Positions 19,511 through 32,343 are shown, counted from the first letter of the stretch. The stretch is DNA of 40,903 nt from Conidiobolus incongruus B7586 (GCA_000697335.1 JNEM01006361.1:1-40903), one strand, 5' to 3'. A program made the numbers and translations. Notes: a model not told the origin generated them from the letters alone.

Positions 19511-21174
19511 TTAATGATTGAAAAATTTATCAAGTTGTTCGTGAGTTGCTAAAGCTCCCAAGGTAGTGATAAGAGATTCAGCACACTAAATTTATTAAAA
19601 TTAGTAAAGATTATAATGATAATAATTTTTTATAATCACTTACATTGATTACTGTTGTCATGTTAGATTCGTCACTGTTGTCACTATCTAAGTCAGTTTT
19701 AGTCAATTTGAAACCGGAGGTAATACCGCCGACGGGGATGCCGTAACGTACGAAAGAGAAGGAGTCGCTACCGGTTTCGTGAGTAATGTCTACCAACTCA
19801 TAGGTTAATTTATCTTCTTTGAAGTGCTCCTCCATCAGACTTTGAATGAATTGAGACGCATTACGCAATGGAGGCACGACGGATTGGGAGTCGTAAACTT
19901 GGGGAATTTCGCGATCGAGCTCCTCAACGTTGAGGTACATGAGGGTGCGCTGGAAGACTTGCTGCTCGTTCTCGCTCAGCTTTCGGATGAAGTGGTCAGC
20001 ACCATGGCTTTGGAACGACCGCGCGCCGAACCACACGAAGTAGAGGTGGTGGAAGGGCTGGAATCTCGCACGCTGGATCGCATTCACGATTTCGAGTAGG
20101 ACTGATGCTCCCGAAATATTGTTTTCTTCCGTGTTGTTGGAACGGTACGAGTCTAGATGCCCTCCGACTACGATTACCGACGATGGATTGCCAATCTTAT
20201 CATCGAGATCTTTTCCGGGTACGTGGCACACCAGGTTGGATGAGCCTGTGATCTCCAAATTGGAATCCAAGTGAATGGACACTCGAGTTTTGAGTTCATC
20301 TGTCAATAGCAATTGCATGACGGTATTACTGATAGAGAGTACAGGAATATGGATAAGCTCATCTCCCTCATTCCATCTCTTTGGAAGCACAGTATAATTT
20401 GAAAGGAGGTCAGATTGACCCACAGGTGTATAAAAAGTAATGGCAACAGCACCCATACTCTGAGCAGATAATGCAAATTTATATAAATTACATTTAGGAT
20501 TGTGAGGAATGATAGCAACCCTGCCCTTGAGGCCAAAATAACCGTCTGCAGAACAATCCCTAGAATCTACAGTCAAAATTCTAGTGTTACCAATTCTCGT
20601 GGACTTGCCACCAAAAGGCAACACTACGAAATCTCTCTGTAGCTCGAAATTAATCTTTCTGGTCTTTGTCATTTGGAACACTGGAGGCTGATTCAATTCC
20701 CATACTGGCACTTGGAAGTGTTGTTTGTATAGGTTACAAGGCGATTCTGAACTCAAGCTGTCATAAATGTAGTCCAAACTGGCGTTAAAACCTTTGCCTA
20801 ACGATAGTGATCCTCCATATCGATTAGCAATTTTGTTGAATTGTTTGATGTGGTATTTAATTGAGTTGGGATCATAAGAATCTATAAAATGTTGTCTAGA
20901 GTCTAAAAATTCATTATTATTATTATTATTATTTTTAATATGGGAAAAATTTGGGATAAATTCATGAATTACCTATACCAATACCCTCAAATAATAGGAA
21001 TAATACAACACCGTTGGCTATAACTACCAGAGCTACCAAAATAATCCATGGCCACATAGTTTTGGTCCTAGGGTTCACACGTACGGGATTACTACTGGTG
21101 TTGATTTGGATTAAAGGCGTTCTCTCTTCAGCAGTCCCATTTCTGTTAGGAGGTTGAGAAGTTGAAGTTGACAT
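19511..21174 (-). CDS. M28-like type II membrane protein with PA domain, probable pseudoenzyme
   Basis: Three exons (21174-20973, 20902-19644, 19585-19511) join in frame to about 511 aa. Residues 1-40 are cytosolic and include ERTPLI (17-22), which fits an acidic-dileucine sorting signal. TM is about 41-63. The outer part has an N-terminal M28 segment, a PA-like insert (about 170-300) and the M28 core. GGHLDS (314-319) keeps the first metal-binding His/Asp. The other sites differ from the family: ENNIS where NDNGS is usual (Asp lost), GARSF where GAEE is usual (catalytic Glu and ligand Glu lost), NVEE for NLD, and SDSFSF where SDH is usual (His lost). Such a protein should not be a working Zn-peptidase. 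Yeast Tre1/Tre2 and transferrin receptors show the same build: type II TM, PA and dead M28 domains with trafficking roles. I chose the ATG that puts the dileucine motif in the tail. Confidence 0.85.
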
Positions 21175-21204
21175 TATTTTAATAACTATAGAAAGTGAAT
21201 ACAA

Positions 21205-21835
21205 TTAAGCTTTTTTATACAATTTAAAAAGTTACTTATGATATAAGAATTAAATTTCAAAATTTGGAATTAGTTTTAAAAAAAAAATAAATCTAAAAAT
21301 TACTGTTATTAAAGTGAACAAATATAAAAAATCAAACCATGCTAATTATAATGTTTTATCTTTTGGTAGCTACCTTTAGTATAAGTTTTATGTTATATAT
21401 ATATTAAGCAATTAAAAAGAGAAAAAGATAGTATACTGCATTAGTTTATTAGTTTAGAATTTATCCCTGATTATCATCTATTTGAATTGAGGGTTTGATT
21501 AAAAAATGACGAAATAAGGAATCACCAAAAGTGGATAAATAAGTAGAGTTAAAACTAAATCTATTGAAAAGTAAATATTACTAGTAATGATGAAATATAT
21601 ATATATATATATATATATGTTTAATAATTTAAATAATTATGAATATATAAATCAAACAGAATTAATAATATAATTTGAATTATTATATATTGTTAAAAAT
21701 TATTAATTTACCATTATAAAAATTAAAAATAATTTTATCCCATAATATTATTTCTTATTTTCCATTTCATTTAGCTCTAATCTAATAACAGTACAAAATT
21801 CATCTATCCAACAAATCATAATTAAACAATAAATT
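21205..21835. promoter_or_regulatory. divergent intergenic region with TA microsatellite
   Basis: This lies between the divergent starts of the M28-like gene (-) and the Hfi1/Ada1-like gene (+). A perfect TA run of about 22 bases sits at 21597-21618. No other motif is supported. Confidence 0.5.
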
Positions 21836-22904
21836 ATGGAATCAGCCGACGATAACCGGGTCAATATTGAAGAAATACGACAAAGATTGACATCCGCTCT
21901 TGGTAGCAATGCCGAAGCTTATTGGAAGAGTTTGAGGGATTTTGTCCAAGGGAAATTGTCAAGGCAGGAGTTCGATTTTTATGCTAATTTATATATCCCT
22001 CAAGATAAAGGTAATTTTTTGAAATCGAATTGGTAATTTATATTGATTGAAAATTAGTTAATTTGCACAACCAATTTATTCTGGCTAATATCCACAACGC
22101 TACAAAGTCTGAACATCCACCAGGTAAGGATAGTACTGGTAATAAGAAAAAGAAGAAGAAAGTTTTGAAGGCGAATGACAAGGAGGAAGAGACTAAAAGG
22201 TTGAAAGCTGTGATAAAATCTCTCGGTAAACACGAGAGGGAGAGGATTAAAAATTTGGGAAATTTGGTAATTTTGAATATGTATATTTCAATGAATTGAG
22301 TTATTGATGGAGTGTTCAGATGTTGCAGTCCAATAATAATCCCTTGTTGCTTTATCAGCCCAAGGCACCTACGTTACCGATCAAAAATTTACCTGGAAAA
22401 GGTAAGTTTGGATCCAATATATCCACATAGCATTTACTAATATTACGATAGTTTATACAGAATACCAAAAAGGCTACCAAGTTCCTTCATGCGTTGAAGC
22501 AAAAGAAATCCCGAGTAGCGAAGTCTTGCGCACAAGGATGAAATCCATCGCCCTGGAGCATGGTCTCTTCGGTGGAGTCGAACCTGAAACCAGCAACATT
22601 TTGCTATATGCACTAGAGGTAGCATATTAAATTGTTTTATTATTCAATATATTTATAATATTTTTAGAGTCATTTAAAGACCATTATAACCAATTGTATT
22701 ATCAAATTGAGGACCAATAGAATGATTGGGATTAAAACACAGACTCAAGCTAGGAATGAACTGCCGCTTTCAGTCAAAGATTTCTTGTTTACGTTTTCCA
22801 ATAGTCCTAACATTTTGGTTGAGTATCCTTTGAATTTGGAGAGGTTTTTGTTGACTAAGGATCCTGAATATGATATTGAGGATAACGAAACTCATTTAAT
22901 ATGA
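21836..22904 (+). CDS. HFI1: SAGA complex subunit Hfi1/Ada1 (SAGA-Tad1 family)
   Basis: Five exons (21836-22010, 22058-22266, 22320-22401, 22452-22618, 22668-22904) join in frame to about 289 aa. Hfi1/Ada1 (human TADA1) is a core structural subunit of the SAGA coactivator and pairs with Taf12 through a histone fold. The N-terminal signature is IRQRLTSALGSNAEAYW, then GKLSRQEFD and LHNQFILANIHNA. A lysine-rich linker (KKKKKKVLK) follows and could act in nuclear import. The C-terminal histone-fold part begins LRTRMKSIALEHGLFGGV and continues ILLYALESHLKTIITNCI. Introns are 47-53 nt. The third exon could start nine bases later at a second in-frame CAG. The protein is shorter than yeast Hfi1 (488 aa) and close to the smaller TADA1 forms. 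Confidence 0.88.
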
Positions 22905-23439
22905 TGTAGGTTTATTGGACTTATTAGGAATGGTAACTGATGATCTGGATTGATTTGTATGATATTATAGTCAAATTAAATTTAATATTTATTATTTACA
23001 CTTTTCATTAATCTCCACCGTTTATAAATTTTAATTTTAATTATATTATTATCTTTCTACTTTAGATAATAATTAAAATTAACTAATTTCATTGATATTT
23101 TTATCATGATTCATTTCTCAATTTCAACAATATATTTATTCTATTGATTAACTCAATTTCCAATTCTATATGTTTCAAATATTTAATATAAATTGAAAAA
23201 TGTTCAAAAAAAAGACCAAATGAAATAATTTTGAAAAAAAAATCAATAATTCAAGTCATTAAAAATAACGATTTCTACTAACATTTATCATATACTTGAA
23301 TATTATATGACTACTAAAAACTCAGTATACACACAATTTTTTATCAAAAATCCTTATTGTTTAAGTAACCTCTTATTATATAGAATATTTCATTGATATT
23401 ATCGTTACATTATAATTGTCAAAATCCTGAGATATCAAC
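22905..23439. other. AT-rich spacer
   Basis: No gene is visible between the Hfi1/Ada1-like gene and the retroelement fossil. Confidence 0.5.
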
Positions 23440-25330
23440 GTTGTCTATGTATTCACACCCAAAATTCCTTTAGAAGTGCAAAGTTACGCAATTCTAATAC
23501 TCCTACAGCATTTAAATCACTCCCTTCACACACACTCTCAGGGCTTTCTCCTCTTCTTTTTCTTCCTCGACCACTATCTATCATAACCCTTTTTACTCTC
23601 TATTATTTAACTCCAATTCCTAATAAACAATCTATACCCTGAGTCCTCTCAAAAATGATCGATAATCTCGTCTTAATCCCAATTTATCAACGACCATTTG
23701 AACCGACACTCGCGCAACTAGCCGCTGCCCAAGTTGTCGAGCGCTCACCCCTGGTCGTCAGCAACTTACTTCAGATCATTATGGCACGAATGCTTCAACG
23801 TGTCACCAATGCTCTGTTCCCGGATCTGCTAATTGCAATATTTGGCACCCAGCATGGGGGAAATACTTACAACCCCTCCAGTGCAATAGCAAACTCGGCC
23901 ATTAAAACAGTAGAACAAGTTATTCAATTCGGCTACTAGTCCAGGAATGCTCCCGCTCCAGAACCCGAAGATTTATATAATGGTAATTTTCTGATCAATT
24001 TTGAGGAAGTCTCCATGGAACGACTCGGAGAGCTCAATGCCACATTAGAGAAGCACCGGAGAATCAATCCCTGACTCCTCTCCTTAGAAGGAAGGAGCCA
24101 AACATCACGCACTACGTATGCTGGCTTCAACCTACGACTATAACGTTTAGCAATGGTTCGAACGAGGCATTCACGATCGGAACAAATACCTTCGCATAAT
24201 ACTTGCTAACCATTTGCCATACCACCGACGTATCTGCCCTCAACATCCTGCAATGGTTCCAGCTCACAATGAACCACATCATATTCTACACCATACTGGT
24301 CTCTATTATCAAATACGCCTGGTTTATGTTCACCACTACCGCAACCGCAACAGCCCTTCCCTTTCAGTGGCCAGGATGCAGCGAACGCATACCCATGGGT
24401 ACAACTTCAACTCCGGTTCAAAAGGTTCAAGGTGCCACATACTTACAATGGCAAAGATGTTGCTGCAAACACGTTCATTAGTTCTTACAACCACTATACC
24501 TTCCGAGAAAATTGGACACCCACTGAAGAATCTAACTACTCCCCCGATCATCTAAGAATCGATACCCTAACATGGCTCTATAACCAATTTTCAGAAAGAC
24601 TCGGCATCCAAAGTTCGAAGACTTCATCTTAGCTTTTGAAGAACTTCAGGGCATTCCCTATGGTAGAATCTCTGAGTCAGACATGTTCTACATCTTCCTT
24701 TCCGGTCTCAAGACAGACCTCCATCGCAATATGACTCCGAATCCAACAATGCTGTGTACGAAACTATCAAGCGAGCCAAGTTTCTCCATGATCATTGACT
24801 CTATAGTCCATCAGAATACCGATCTTCGCCAGCCAAACACAACGAATAATCCTTAAAAGAGTACAATCTTACCAGTCCTCCCAGATAGTGTGAACACTAC
24901 AATTGATCCTCACATAACACTAAGGAGTGCCAGGCCTAAGCAAAATCGTAGGCTAACTCCCAGAAGTCCAACCATACATTAGTAGCAACCATGTCGAAAG
25001 TATAGAGTACTCCAACAAGTACGGATGCCTCTAGTGATTCAATACATACTTCCCATTTCATTGATTTTACAGGTAACGACATACCAGCACATTCAATTGG
25101 CACCTACCTAACTGAATCCAACTCCCGATTTATGTGGACCTCTACCACAGCTGCTACAGTGTCAATACAGATTGATGGTCAAATCTTCACAGGAGTGCTG
25201 GATACTAGATTTTTTGGCCTTGCGATAAGTATTAAAGTCCTTCCTCGCATCAAGCAACAACCGGGACAGATACCACCCGTTTCCTTAAAATCCGCTGAGT
25301 GATTATCACGGACCACTACCGGATTCCTAC
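23440..25330 (+). mobile_element. Ty3/gypsy retrotransposon fossil (gag and protease parts)
   Basis: A block of higher G+C and different codon use stands out sharply from the AT-rich flanks. A pyrimidine-rich leader is followed from about 23655 by a gag-like region whose parts have the usual gag look, and near 25150-25230 by a retropepsin-like segment (VSIQIDGQIFTGVLD). No reverse transcriptase, RNase H or integrase part follows; the block ends at about 25330. It is broken in many places (at least half a dozen breaks) and truncated. Just before its end, TATCACGGACC (25304) resembles the start of the probable solo LTR at 9412 on the other strand (TGTCACGGGCC), so the right edge may be an LTR remnant. 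Many breaks but readable domains suggest moderate age. Confidence 0.75.
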
Positions 25331-28300
25331 AATAACTATCAAAATTTTCCCCCTTAATTCTAAAATTATAGAACTTTTTTATTTAATTCATTAAAATTTC
25401 TTAAAAATACCCTCAATCTTGAAATATAAAACTTGTTATTTCTATTTCCATTAATTTTATTATATTGATAAATTCAAATTAATCATTTGAGTTAATTGTT
25501 TTTGATTTTTATTAATTCATTTTTGAAACTGGTAAATTAGATTGAGAAAACATATGACTTAAAAAAATTAACAAACAACTCTTATAGTTAAACTTGCCCA
25601 AAGTTGATCAATTTAATCATCCTTGTCCAAGTCTTGCATGGAAATTGGAGACCCTAAGGGGGTTAGCCCTAACATCAATCCTGGAAAATTAGCTCAATTG
25701 ATTGTTAAATAGTGAAGGAATGTGTTTCTCATAGTATTGTTGCTTTGGTCTATATATAATATTGAGGATATTTGAAAATTATACTTGATCCAAATTGTAT
25801 ATGCAAATATCCATAATTACATTATTTTTTGCTTGTATAATTCTTGTTGCAAAAAATCACCTTGCACCAAGGGTATTTTTTTGTTTTGATGGATAAGTTT
25901 TACTTAAATATATATTAGAATTTTCTTTCATTGTTTGTATACATCTAAATCTAGTGTATTTTTAGTACTTATGATAATTTTTTGATTCTTCAATTTACAA
26001 AGCTAGATAATACAATATTATTTAATACTCAATTATGAAAGTTTTATTAATATTTTAATTTTCAATATTTTTGCTTAATAAATTCCATTTAGGACTCTAA
26101 TATATATATTAACATTAAAATAACTAAAAATTTTATAATTTAATATTAGTAATTATTTCTTATTTAATGAATAAATAAATTAAACCAAGTAACCTATTAT
26201 TCAAGTTTTTATATAAAATCAAAAATTATAAATTTTTTATAATTAAATTTTAATTAATAATTTAATTAAAAAAGATAAATATATTATAAAAAGTATGTTT
26301 TAGCCATAATTAATAATACTCAACAAGACTATTTATAAAATATACTATTATTATTAGTAATATTACTATTATTACTATTATTACTATTATTACTATTATT
26401 ACTATTATTACTATTATTACTATGATTAAAATAGGTCTATATCCCATCCAAATAACTGATCCTAAAGTAATTCTAAAGACCTAATGAAACAAGATTATCA
26501 TTATTATAGTCATATAAAATATAAAATATTAAGAAAATTATAATTTAAATATATATTATTCTTAATATTAATTTATTTTTAATTTATAAAATATCAATTA
26601 ACTTTATTATATATATACATATATTATAATATTATTATTTTAAAGCTATTTATAAATGTTGTATATATTTATTACTAATGTCAATAAATATACAAGTATA
26701 TAATATTAGAAAGAGTTAAGTTATTTATATTTAATTAAATATGATTATTAATTATTATAAAATGAAATCTTTATTTATGATTTAAAATTAAGTGATTAAT
26801 ATAAATATGCAAAAATTGTTTTAATGATTTATTCAAGTTTAAAAGAAAAAAAATCTAAAGTATCTTTATAATATTATATATATATATATTAAATGGAACA
26901 TTTAAAAAAATAATTAAACGCTATAGTATAAGATAGCAATTTGTAATAAGTTCTTTTTAATTTAAAAGGTATTAAAATATAAATATCAAATACTCCAAGC
27001 TTAATATATGGAAACTAATTAATATTATTAAACTACTTGACCAATGGATTGTGTATATATATTAACTTACGATGTATTCAAATAAAGGTCCTGTTGGAAT
27101 ATAATTATTTAAAAAAAATAATTAATGAAAAATTATATACTCGCCATTTAGTTTATGTTTTATATTAAACTAATACTATATATTATTAAAATAACTTATT
27201 ACTTTAAATATTAAATAAAGTTTATAAAATTTATAAGCTTTGTTTATAGAGTAATTTGTATTATAAATTATTAAGAGGCAGGTTTTGAATTACTAATATA
27301 TATTTCTTTGGTAATATTAACTTTATTTTTGTAAATATTTTATTATTTGTTTGTTTATTGTCAACCATTACTATTCTATAATATATAAAGTTATTTTTAT
27401 TAAAGCAATTTTATTTATCAATATAATTTATTATATTGGCTAATATATTTATTTTAAATAGTATATTAAAATATTAAATATATTCACTGATCTTTTAAAT
27501 TAATTAAATTGGTATTAAAATAAATCTTCCTTTGTATTATATTAAATTTCAACTTAATAATAATTATTAAAAAATTTGCATCTTAGTTTTATAATATCAA
27601 AGAGATATTGATTTAAAATATATTTTAATAGTTCAAATTATTTTATCATTTTTTCAAAACTCATAATGGTATTTTTCTCAGTTCTTTATTAAATTTTCAC
27701 AATTTTGTATTTATATTATATTTTTATCAAGTAAAATATTTTTCAAATCAAACCATTGTAAAAATGAAAAATATAAGTTATTTTTTCGTTGTACTATGTT
27801 TTTTATATTTTCATTAAATTTTATAACTAATATATTAATTTTTCTTTCAAGATTAGTTAAAAACTTAATTTAACAATAATAAAGCTAATTTTAAAATAGT
27901 AAATAATTTCAATTATAGTTCCCTAATGTTTTTGGATTAAAAATTTTTGAATAATAAGGTCTAATTAAAACCTAAATTCATCTAGTGTTTACATAGTTCA
28001 TACTTCTCTGGCTTTATCTCAATATAAATTATTTTTTTGTTGAAAAATTAAAATTTATTCTTGTTCATTAAAGGTAAAAACATTGAGAATTATTTATATT
28101 TAGCTAAGGCTAGCAAAGATGCGTTACATATTCTATTAATTGAAACTAAATTTTATTATAAAAATATATTCAAGTATTCATAATATAGATGATAGTTTGA
28201 CTAGGCCGTAATTTAATATTGAGACATATACTTAAAATCAGTGAGAATTTTGTGATTAGTTACATTAAACCAAGTTATTAATTAACTGCTATATTTTTAT

Positions 28301-30552
28301 ACTTAGGTATAATCATCATTGTTATTATATTTAATTAAAATCCAAAACAACAAATTACTAAAATCTATAATAATAAAAGCATTGATTAACTGAACCAAAG
28401 TATTTACTTTATTAATTTTCAGTTTATTATTAAATTATAGCAGTAATGGAATGGAAATATAAAATTAGGTGTTTTATAAAAATAATAATTGAAATAAATG
28501 AGTTTTTAATTATGTTCTAAACTATTAAATTAGAGTTTAATAATAATATAAGAATTTTTAATACTATTTATATATTTCAAATTCGAAAATTATTGATTGA
28601 AAAATAGCTTTAAATTAAAAATTTGTTTTTTAAATTTAATGATTAAAATAATATTAAAAATATTTAAATTCTTAACTTGAATAATTTATATTTTAAAACT
28701 TATACTATTGATATACATGATTTTAAGTTACATTAATTTCCTTTGGGATAAATTAATCTATGTTAAAAATCTATCGTGTAGCACAATGTAAATATAATAA
28801 TTGTTTTATTCAGTTTGACTATAATTAAATAAAAGATATTTAACTAAATATTACAAAATTCACAGTATTTGACAAAGAGCAGCATAGGAAATTAAATTAT
28901 TTTGTAACAATAAGGTTATAATTGATTCAATATATAATAAGACTATTAGGTTAATGAAAATCATAATAGACCAAACTGTGCTAATAGCCTATTAATTACT
29001 TTTTGATCTATTATTAAATTTCATATTGGCTAATTTTTATATCTAATCTTGATAAATAACTAACAAAAAACGATAATGAAGCAGATAGATTTTAATTAAA
29101 TACAAAAAACTAAAATTTTAAAACTACATTGTATCATCATAATAAATTAAAAGCCATAATTACCTCTAATACCAATCCTAAACAATTTTTAAATTAGAAT
29201 AAAGATAAAAGAATGAATCACGCTTCGATCTACCTTATTTGACGATGGTAAATAATATTACCCAAATACTCCAAGTATGCCAATAATGAGAATTACGTAT
29301 GGGATTTAGCATTTAAGAATTCTGAATTTAATATTTGGGCTAAAGTGTTTTGATTATGGCTTAAAACATAGCTTGTAATCAGAATTGAAATTATAGAGTT
29401 TAACATCTGGTTTATTTTAACAATTTGATTGGAGGAGGCTTAATTGGATTAATTGATTATACCAACCTGTTTCTAAGGTAATTTTAAAGTTGTGGAATTT
29501 TTATTTAGCTATAGAAGAATTTTGAAATATTAGTAATCTGTTGTTATGGTCTAAAGAACAATGCATCGAGACAATCCTCCACCCTTTTCAGTGTGTCTCT
29601 GTAAAAAGAGGGGGAAATGGTAAATTGCGAAGTTGGGGAAATGTGGAATTAGTAGTTGGTATGGTCTGAATTATTATCTGCTAAACATGTATTTGTTTTG
29701 GTAATCTGTCATGGAATAAATCTTAGCATTCTGGAAAAAATTAGATATCTTTATCATGTTGAACTTAGGCCAATAAAAATGGTTGATTTTTTCTAAATTT
29801 GGTGCCACAATCAAAGATAGACAATTTATCAAAAAAATGAGGATGTAGAGAGTTGCAAACTGATTATTTTGCCATAATCAAGGCGCCAAAAATTTTGAAA
29901 TTGATCAACAGTAAAAACATATGATTAAATGTAACAGAGAAATGAATAAAGATAATTACGAGTTGAAAAGAGGAATTGGGAATGATACCTTTTTCAGCTT
30001 CCCCCCTCCCCTGTCAATTCATCCATATTATGTCAACTATCTAACTGAATTCATTAAAGTGAGAATTTCCCGCTTAGAAAATTTCCACCCCACCCGGGAT
30101 TACATGGTATAAATATTAAATTGATCTTTTGAATGATATAGTTTTTGAATCTGTTCTATAGTTATAGATTGGAGTGGGAGAGGGATTTCGCGACACTTTG
30201 ATATCACTTTTTGATTAAACCTTCTTGTACCAATTTTTTAAGGGTTAGTTATTGAGGTGTGTCCAACCAATTATTCCTTCAGCTTATTTATTATAGTGGA
30301 CAAAGACCCTTGTTTAGTTTAATTTATAATTAGTAAATCTTATTACCTTCAATCTACTATTCAATCCAACTTTTTCTATTGCATATATATAATTTAATAA
30401 TTCTGGTGTTAATAGTTATAAATTGAGGATTTTAATTTGAGTTTATCTTGGCTATTACGGAGGCGTCAATTTAATTATATTTGGAATAGGTTTTACATAC
30501 TTTCAATTATTATATATTTATATTATCTGGAATCACTATCAATAATATAATC
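25331..30552. other. 5.2-kb AT-rich gene desert with a minisatellite
   Basis: Most of this is near-pure A/T with no credible frame. Exceptions are a small complex patch at about 25610-25760 containing a telomere-like palindrome, the ATTATTACT minisatellite at about 26360-26422 and a less AT-rich stretch at about 29200-30200 upstream of the receptor gene. The last may be its promoter or long 5' UTR. It includes G-runs and C-runs, for example GAGGGGGAAATGG at about 29609 and CCCCCCTCCCC at about 30001. Confidence 0.6.
26360..26422. repeat. 9-bp minisatellite, unit ATTATTACT, about seven copies
   Basis: Seven near-perfect tandem copies of ATTATTACT can be read directly. A shorter run of the same words occurs at about 13015-13040. 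Confidence 0.85.
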
Positions 30553-32343
30553 ATGTTTTTCAAATCCATTAGATTTATTACTATTTGGTTATTATTTTTT
30601 TCTATAATACAATGCCAAAACAGAAATTCCAATCGAAACGATGAACTTCGCGCAGAATTGGAGGAGATTAGGAGCATGGTAGAGAATATTCAGTCATTGG
30701 AAAATGCTAATCAGCCAACGCCGACTAATTCGGGGAGGAATAGATCTATGACTGCTTCAACAAGTACAAGTCACTCAAGCCACGCAACCTCAACGGGTCA
30801 TCATAGCACTGCAGCACGGGAGCATGAGCATCAGCCGACCTTGGCTCCAAATCATGCAGATAGACACAATGATGATTCAGATGGGGAATCAGATCATGGA
30901 AGCAAGCATGCTAAACCTTCAGAATCAGGATTCACTTCAGAACCGCTAGGGTCAGCAATTCTATTTGTAGTAGCATTAATCACTACCTCATTTAACTTAG
31001 GCGCTTGTGTCTTTTTACTCTATAAAATTTATAAAGTCGGCAAATATGTCGGCTTTCACATGTCTCTTCGTGTGGTTATGTATTCTGTGGTTGCCGATAT
31101 GCTGGTGGGATTATTTTTTACTATTAGTATCATTTACTCTACCTTGTTCCACGAACTTATAGAAGGAACATCATGTATGCTTATTGGATACATTATCAAC
31201 ACACTGACAGCAGCAGATATGCTGTTGATTGGATATACAGCAGTGAATACCTATCTTGAGGTAGTCCATCATAAAGATATCTTGAGAGGTCATCGAGACT
31301 GGTTGCTACTACTTGTTTGCTTGGGAATGCCAACTGTAATTTCGACTATTTTGGCTCAATATCATGCATTTGGCCCAGAAACATACTGGTGTTTGATTGA
31401 TGAAGAAACACCAGCTGGAGTAGCATCAAGTGTCGGAATTTTAGTCCTACATCTGCTAGTCAGTGTAGTTGTCACGGTCGCCTACATATTATTACGCCGC
31501 CATCAAAAGAAATCACCTAATCAAGCTAATCCCCACAATTCGCTACTCGTCCCTATTCCTAAGCACCATTTGAATGATTTAAAGAAAATTGAAACTCAGC
31601 AAGTATACACCGGATCGCAAAGGCAACCAGATAACAAAAGCACATTTATGAAACACAGTCATAGGAGATCAGTGATGAATTTGGACTATGCACAAATGAA
31701 ATTATCCACCCATTTAGCAATTCATCTCATACAATATACTCCAGCCGCTATTCATCTTTTATGCGTTCTATTGGAATACAGATTCTCATGGCTATTCACA
31801 ATGGCTATTATCTTTACCAATCTCTCTGGTGTATTCCAACTTATCAACTATTTGCACCATGAAAAAGTTAAAAAGAAGCAGTTTGATTCATTCCTCTCTC
31901 TACAGATGAACTCCGAATCAAAACATGATTCAAATTCTATAATAATCCAAGCTGAAACAGGCGTAAACTCTCCTCCCCAAGTCTTTGTCAACGGTCATCG
32001 TCCTCAGTCACAGTCATTCTCACATTCACCAATTCACGTTAAGGGAAATATTGAATCCCGTAGGGGATCCATTCTTGAAACAATGGTGGACAGGGTGAAA
32101 AGGGTCACCAGCAGAGAGTCTGGTAGGGGATACGCACATATTGACAATAGTCCAGAGAGTAGTTCAGGCAGAGATCCAGATCGCCATCTGACCCTCGACC
32201 CCCACTATTCCCTCACGGCGCCAGTCCATATGAGGTATAGCTCCCATCCTATCTCCCCCCTTGCATCCAACAATTCAGGCAGATCCCAGGAGACTTTAAC
32301 TCCAAATAAGTTTTCATCAGTCCCAAATAGGAACGGTCATTAA
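30553..32343 (+). CDS. seven-transmembrane G-protein-coupled receptor with His-rich ectodomain
   Basis: An intronless 596-aa protein. Signal peptide 1-21; a short predicted coiled coil (about 28-52); a low-complexity ectodomain 54-127 rich in Ser, Thr and some 13 His residues. Seven TM segments follow at about 132-157, 172-197, 206-232, 248-268, 289-315, 386-408 and 411-434. Cys208 at the start of TM3 and Cys280 in the YWC of the second outer loop would form the usual GPCR disulfide. The third inner loop (316-385) is long and basic, and the cytosolic tail is about 160 residues. RRGS at 503-506 fits a protein kinase A site. The topology and the TM3/loop-2 cysteines resemble the cAMP-receptor-like/Git3-type fungal receptors, but the ligand cannot be read from sequence. 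The nearest genes lie more than 5 kb away on each side. Confidence 0.85.
   Translation: MFFKSIRFITIWLLFFSIIQCQNRNSNRNDELRAELEEIRSMVENIQSLENANQPTPTNSGRNRSMTASTSTSHSSHATSTGHHSTAAREHEHQPTLAPNHADRHNDDSDGESDHGSKHAKPSESGFTSEPLGSAILFVVALITTSFNLGACVFLLYKIYKVGKYVGFHMSLRVVMYSVVADMLVGLFFTISIIYSTLFHELIEGTSCMLIGYIINTLTAADMLLIGYTAVNTYLEVVHHKDILRGHRDWLLLLVCLGMPTVISTILAQYHAFGPETYWCLIDEETPAGVASSVGILVLHLLVSVVVTVAYILLRRHQKKSPNQANPHNSLLVPIPKHHLNDLKKIETQQVYTGSQRQPDNKSTFMKHSHRRSVMNLDYAQMKLSTHLAIHLIQYTPAAIHLLCVLLEYRFSWLFTMAIIFTNLSGVFQLINYLHHEKVKKKQFDSFLSLQMNSESKHDSNSIIIQAETGVNSPPQVFVNGHRPQSQSFSHSPIHVKGNIESRRGSILETMVDRVKRVTSRESGRGYAHIDNSPESSSGRDPDRHLTLDPHYSLTAPVHMRYSSHPISPLASNNSGRSQETLTPNKFSSVPNRNGH

Noticed and set aside
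19824-20099. 91-aa plus-strand frame
   Set aside because: Antisense to the M28-like coding exon.
29921-30112. 63-aa plus-strand frame upstream of the receptor
   Set aside because: No domain, no signal peptide and a mixed composition; probably part of the receptor's 5' region.
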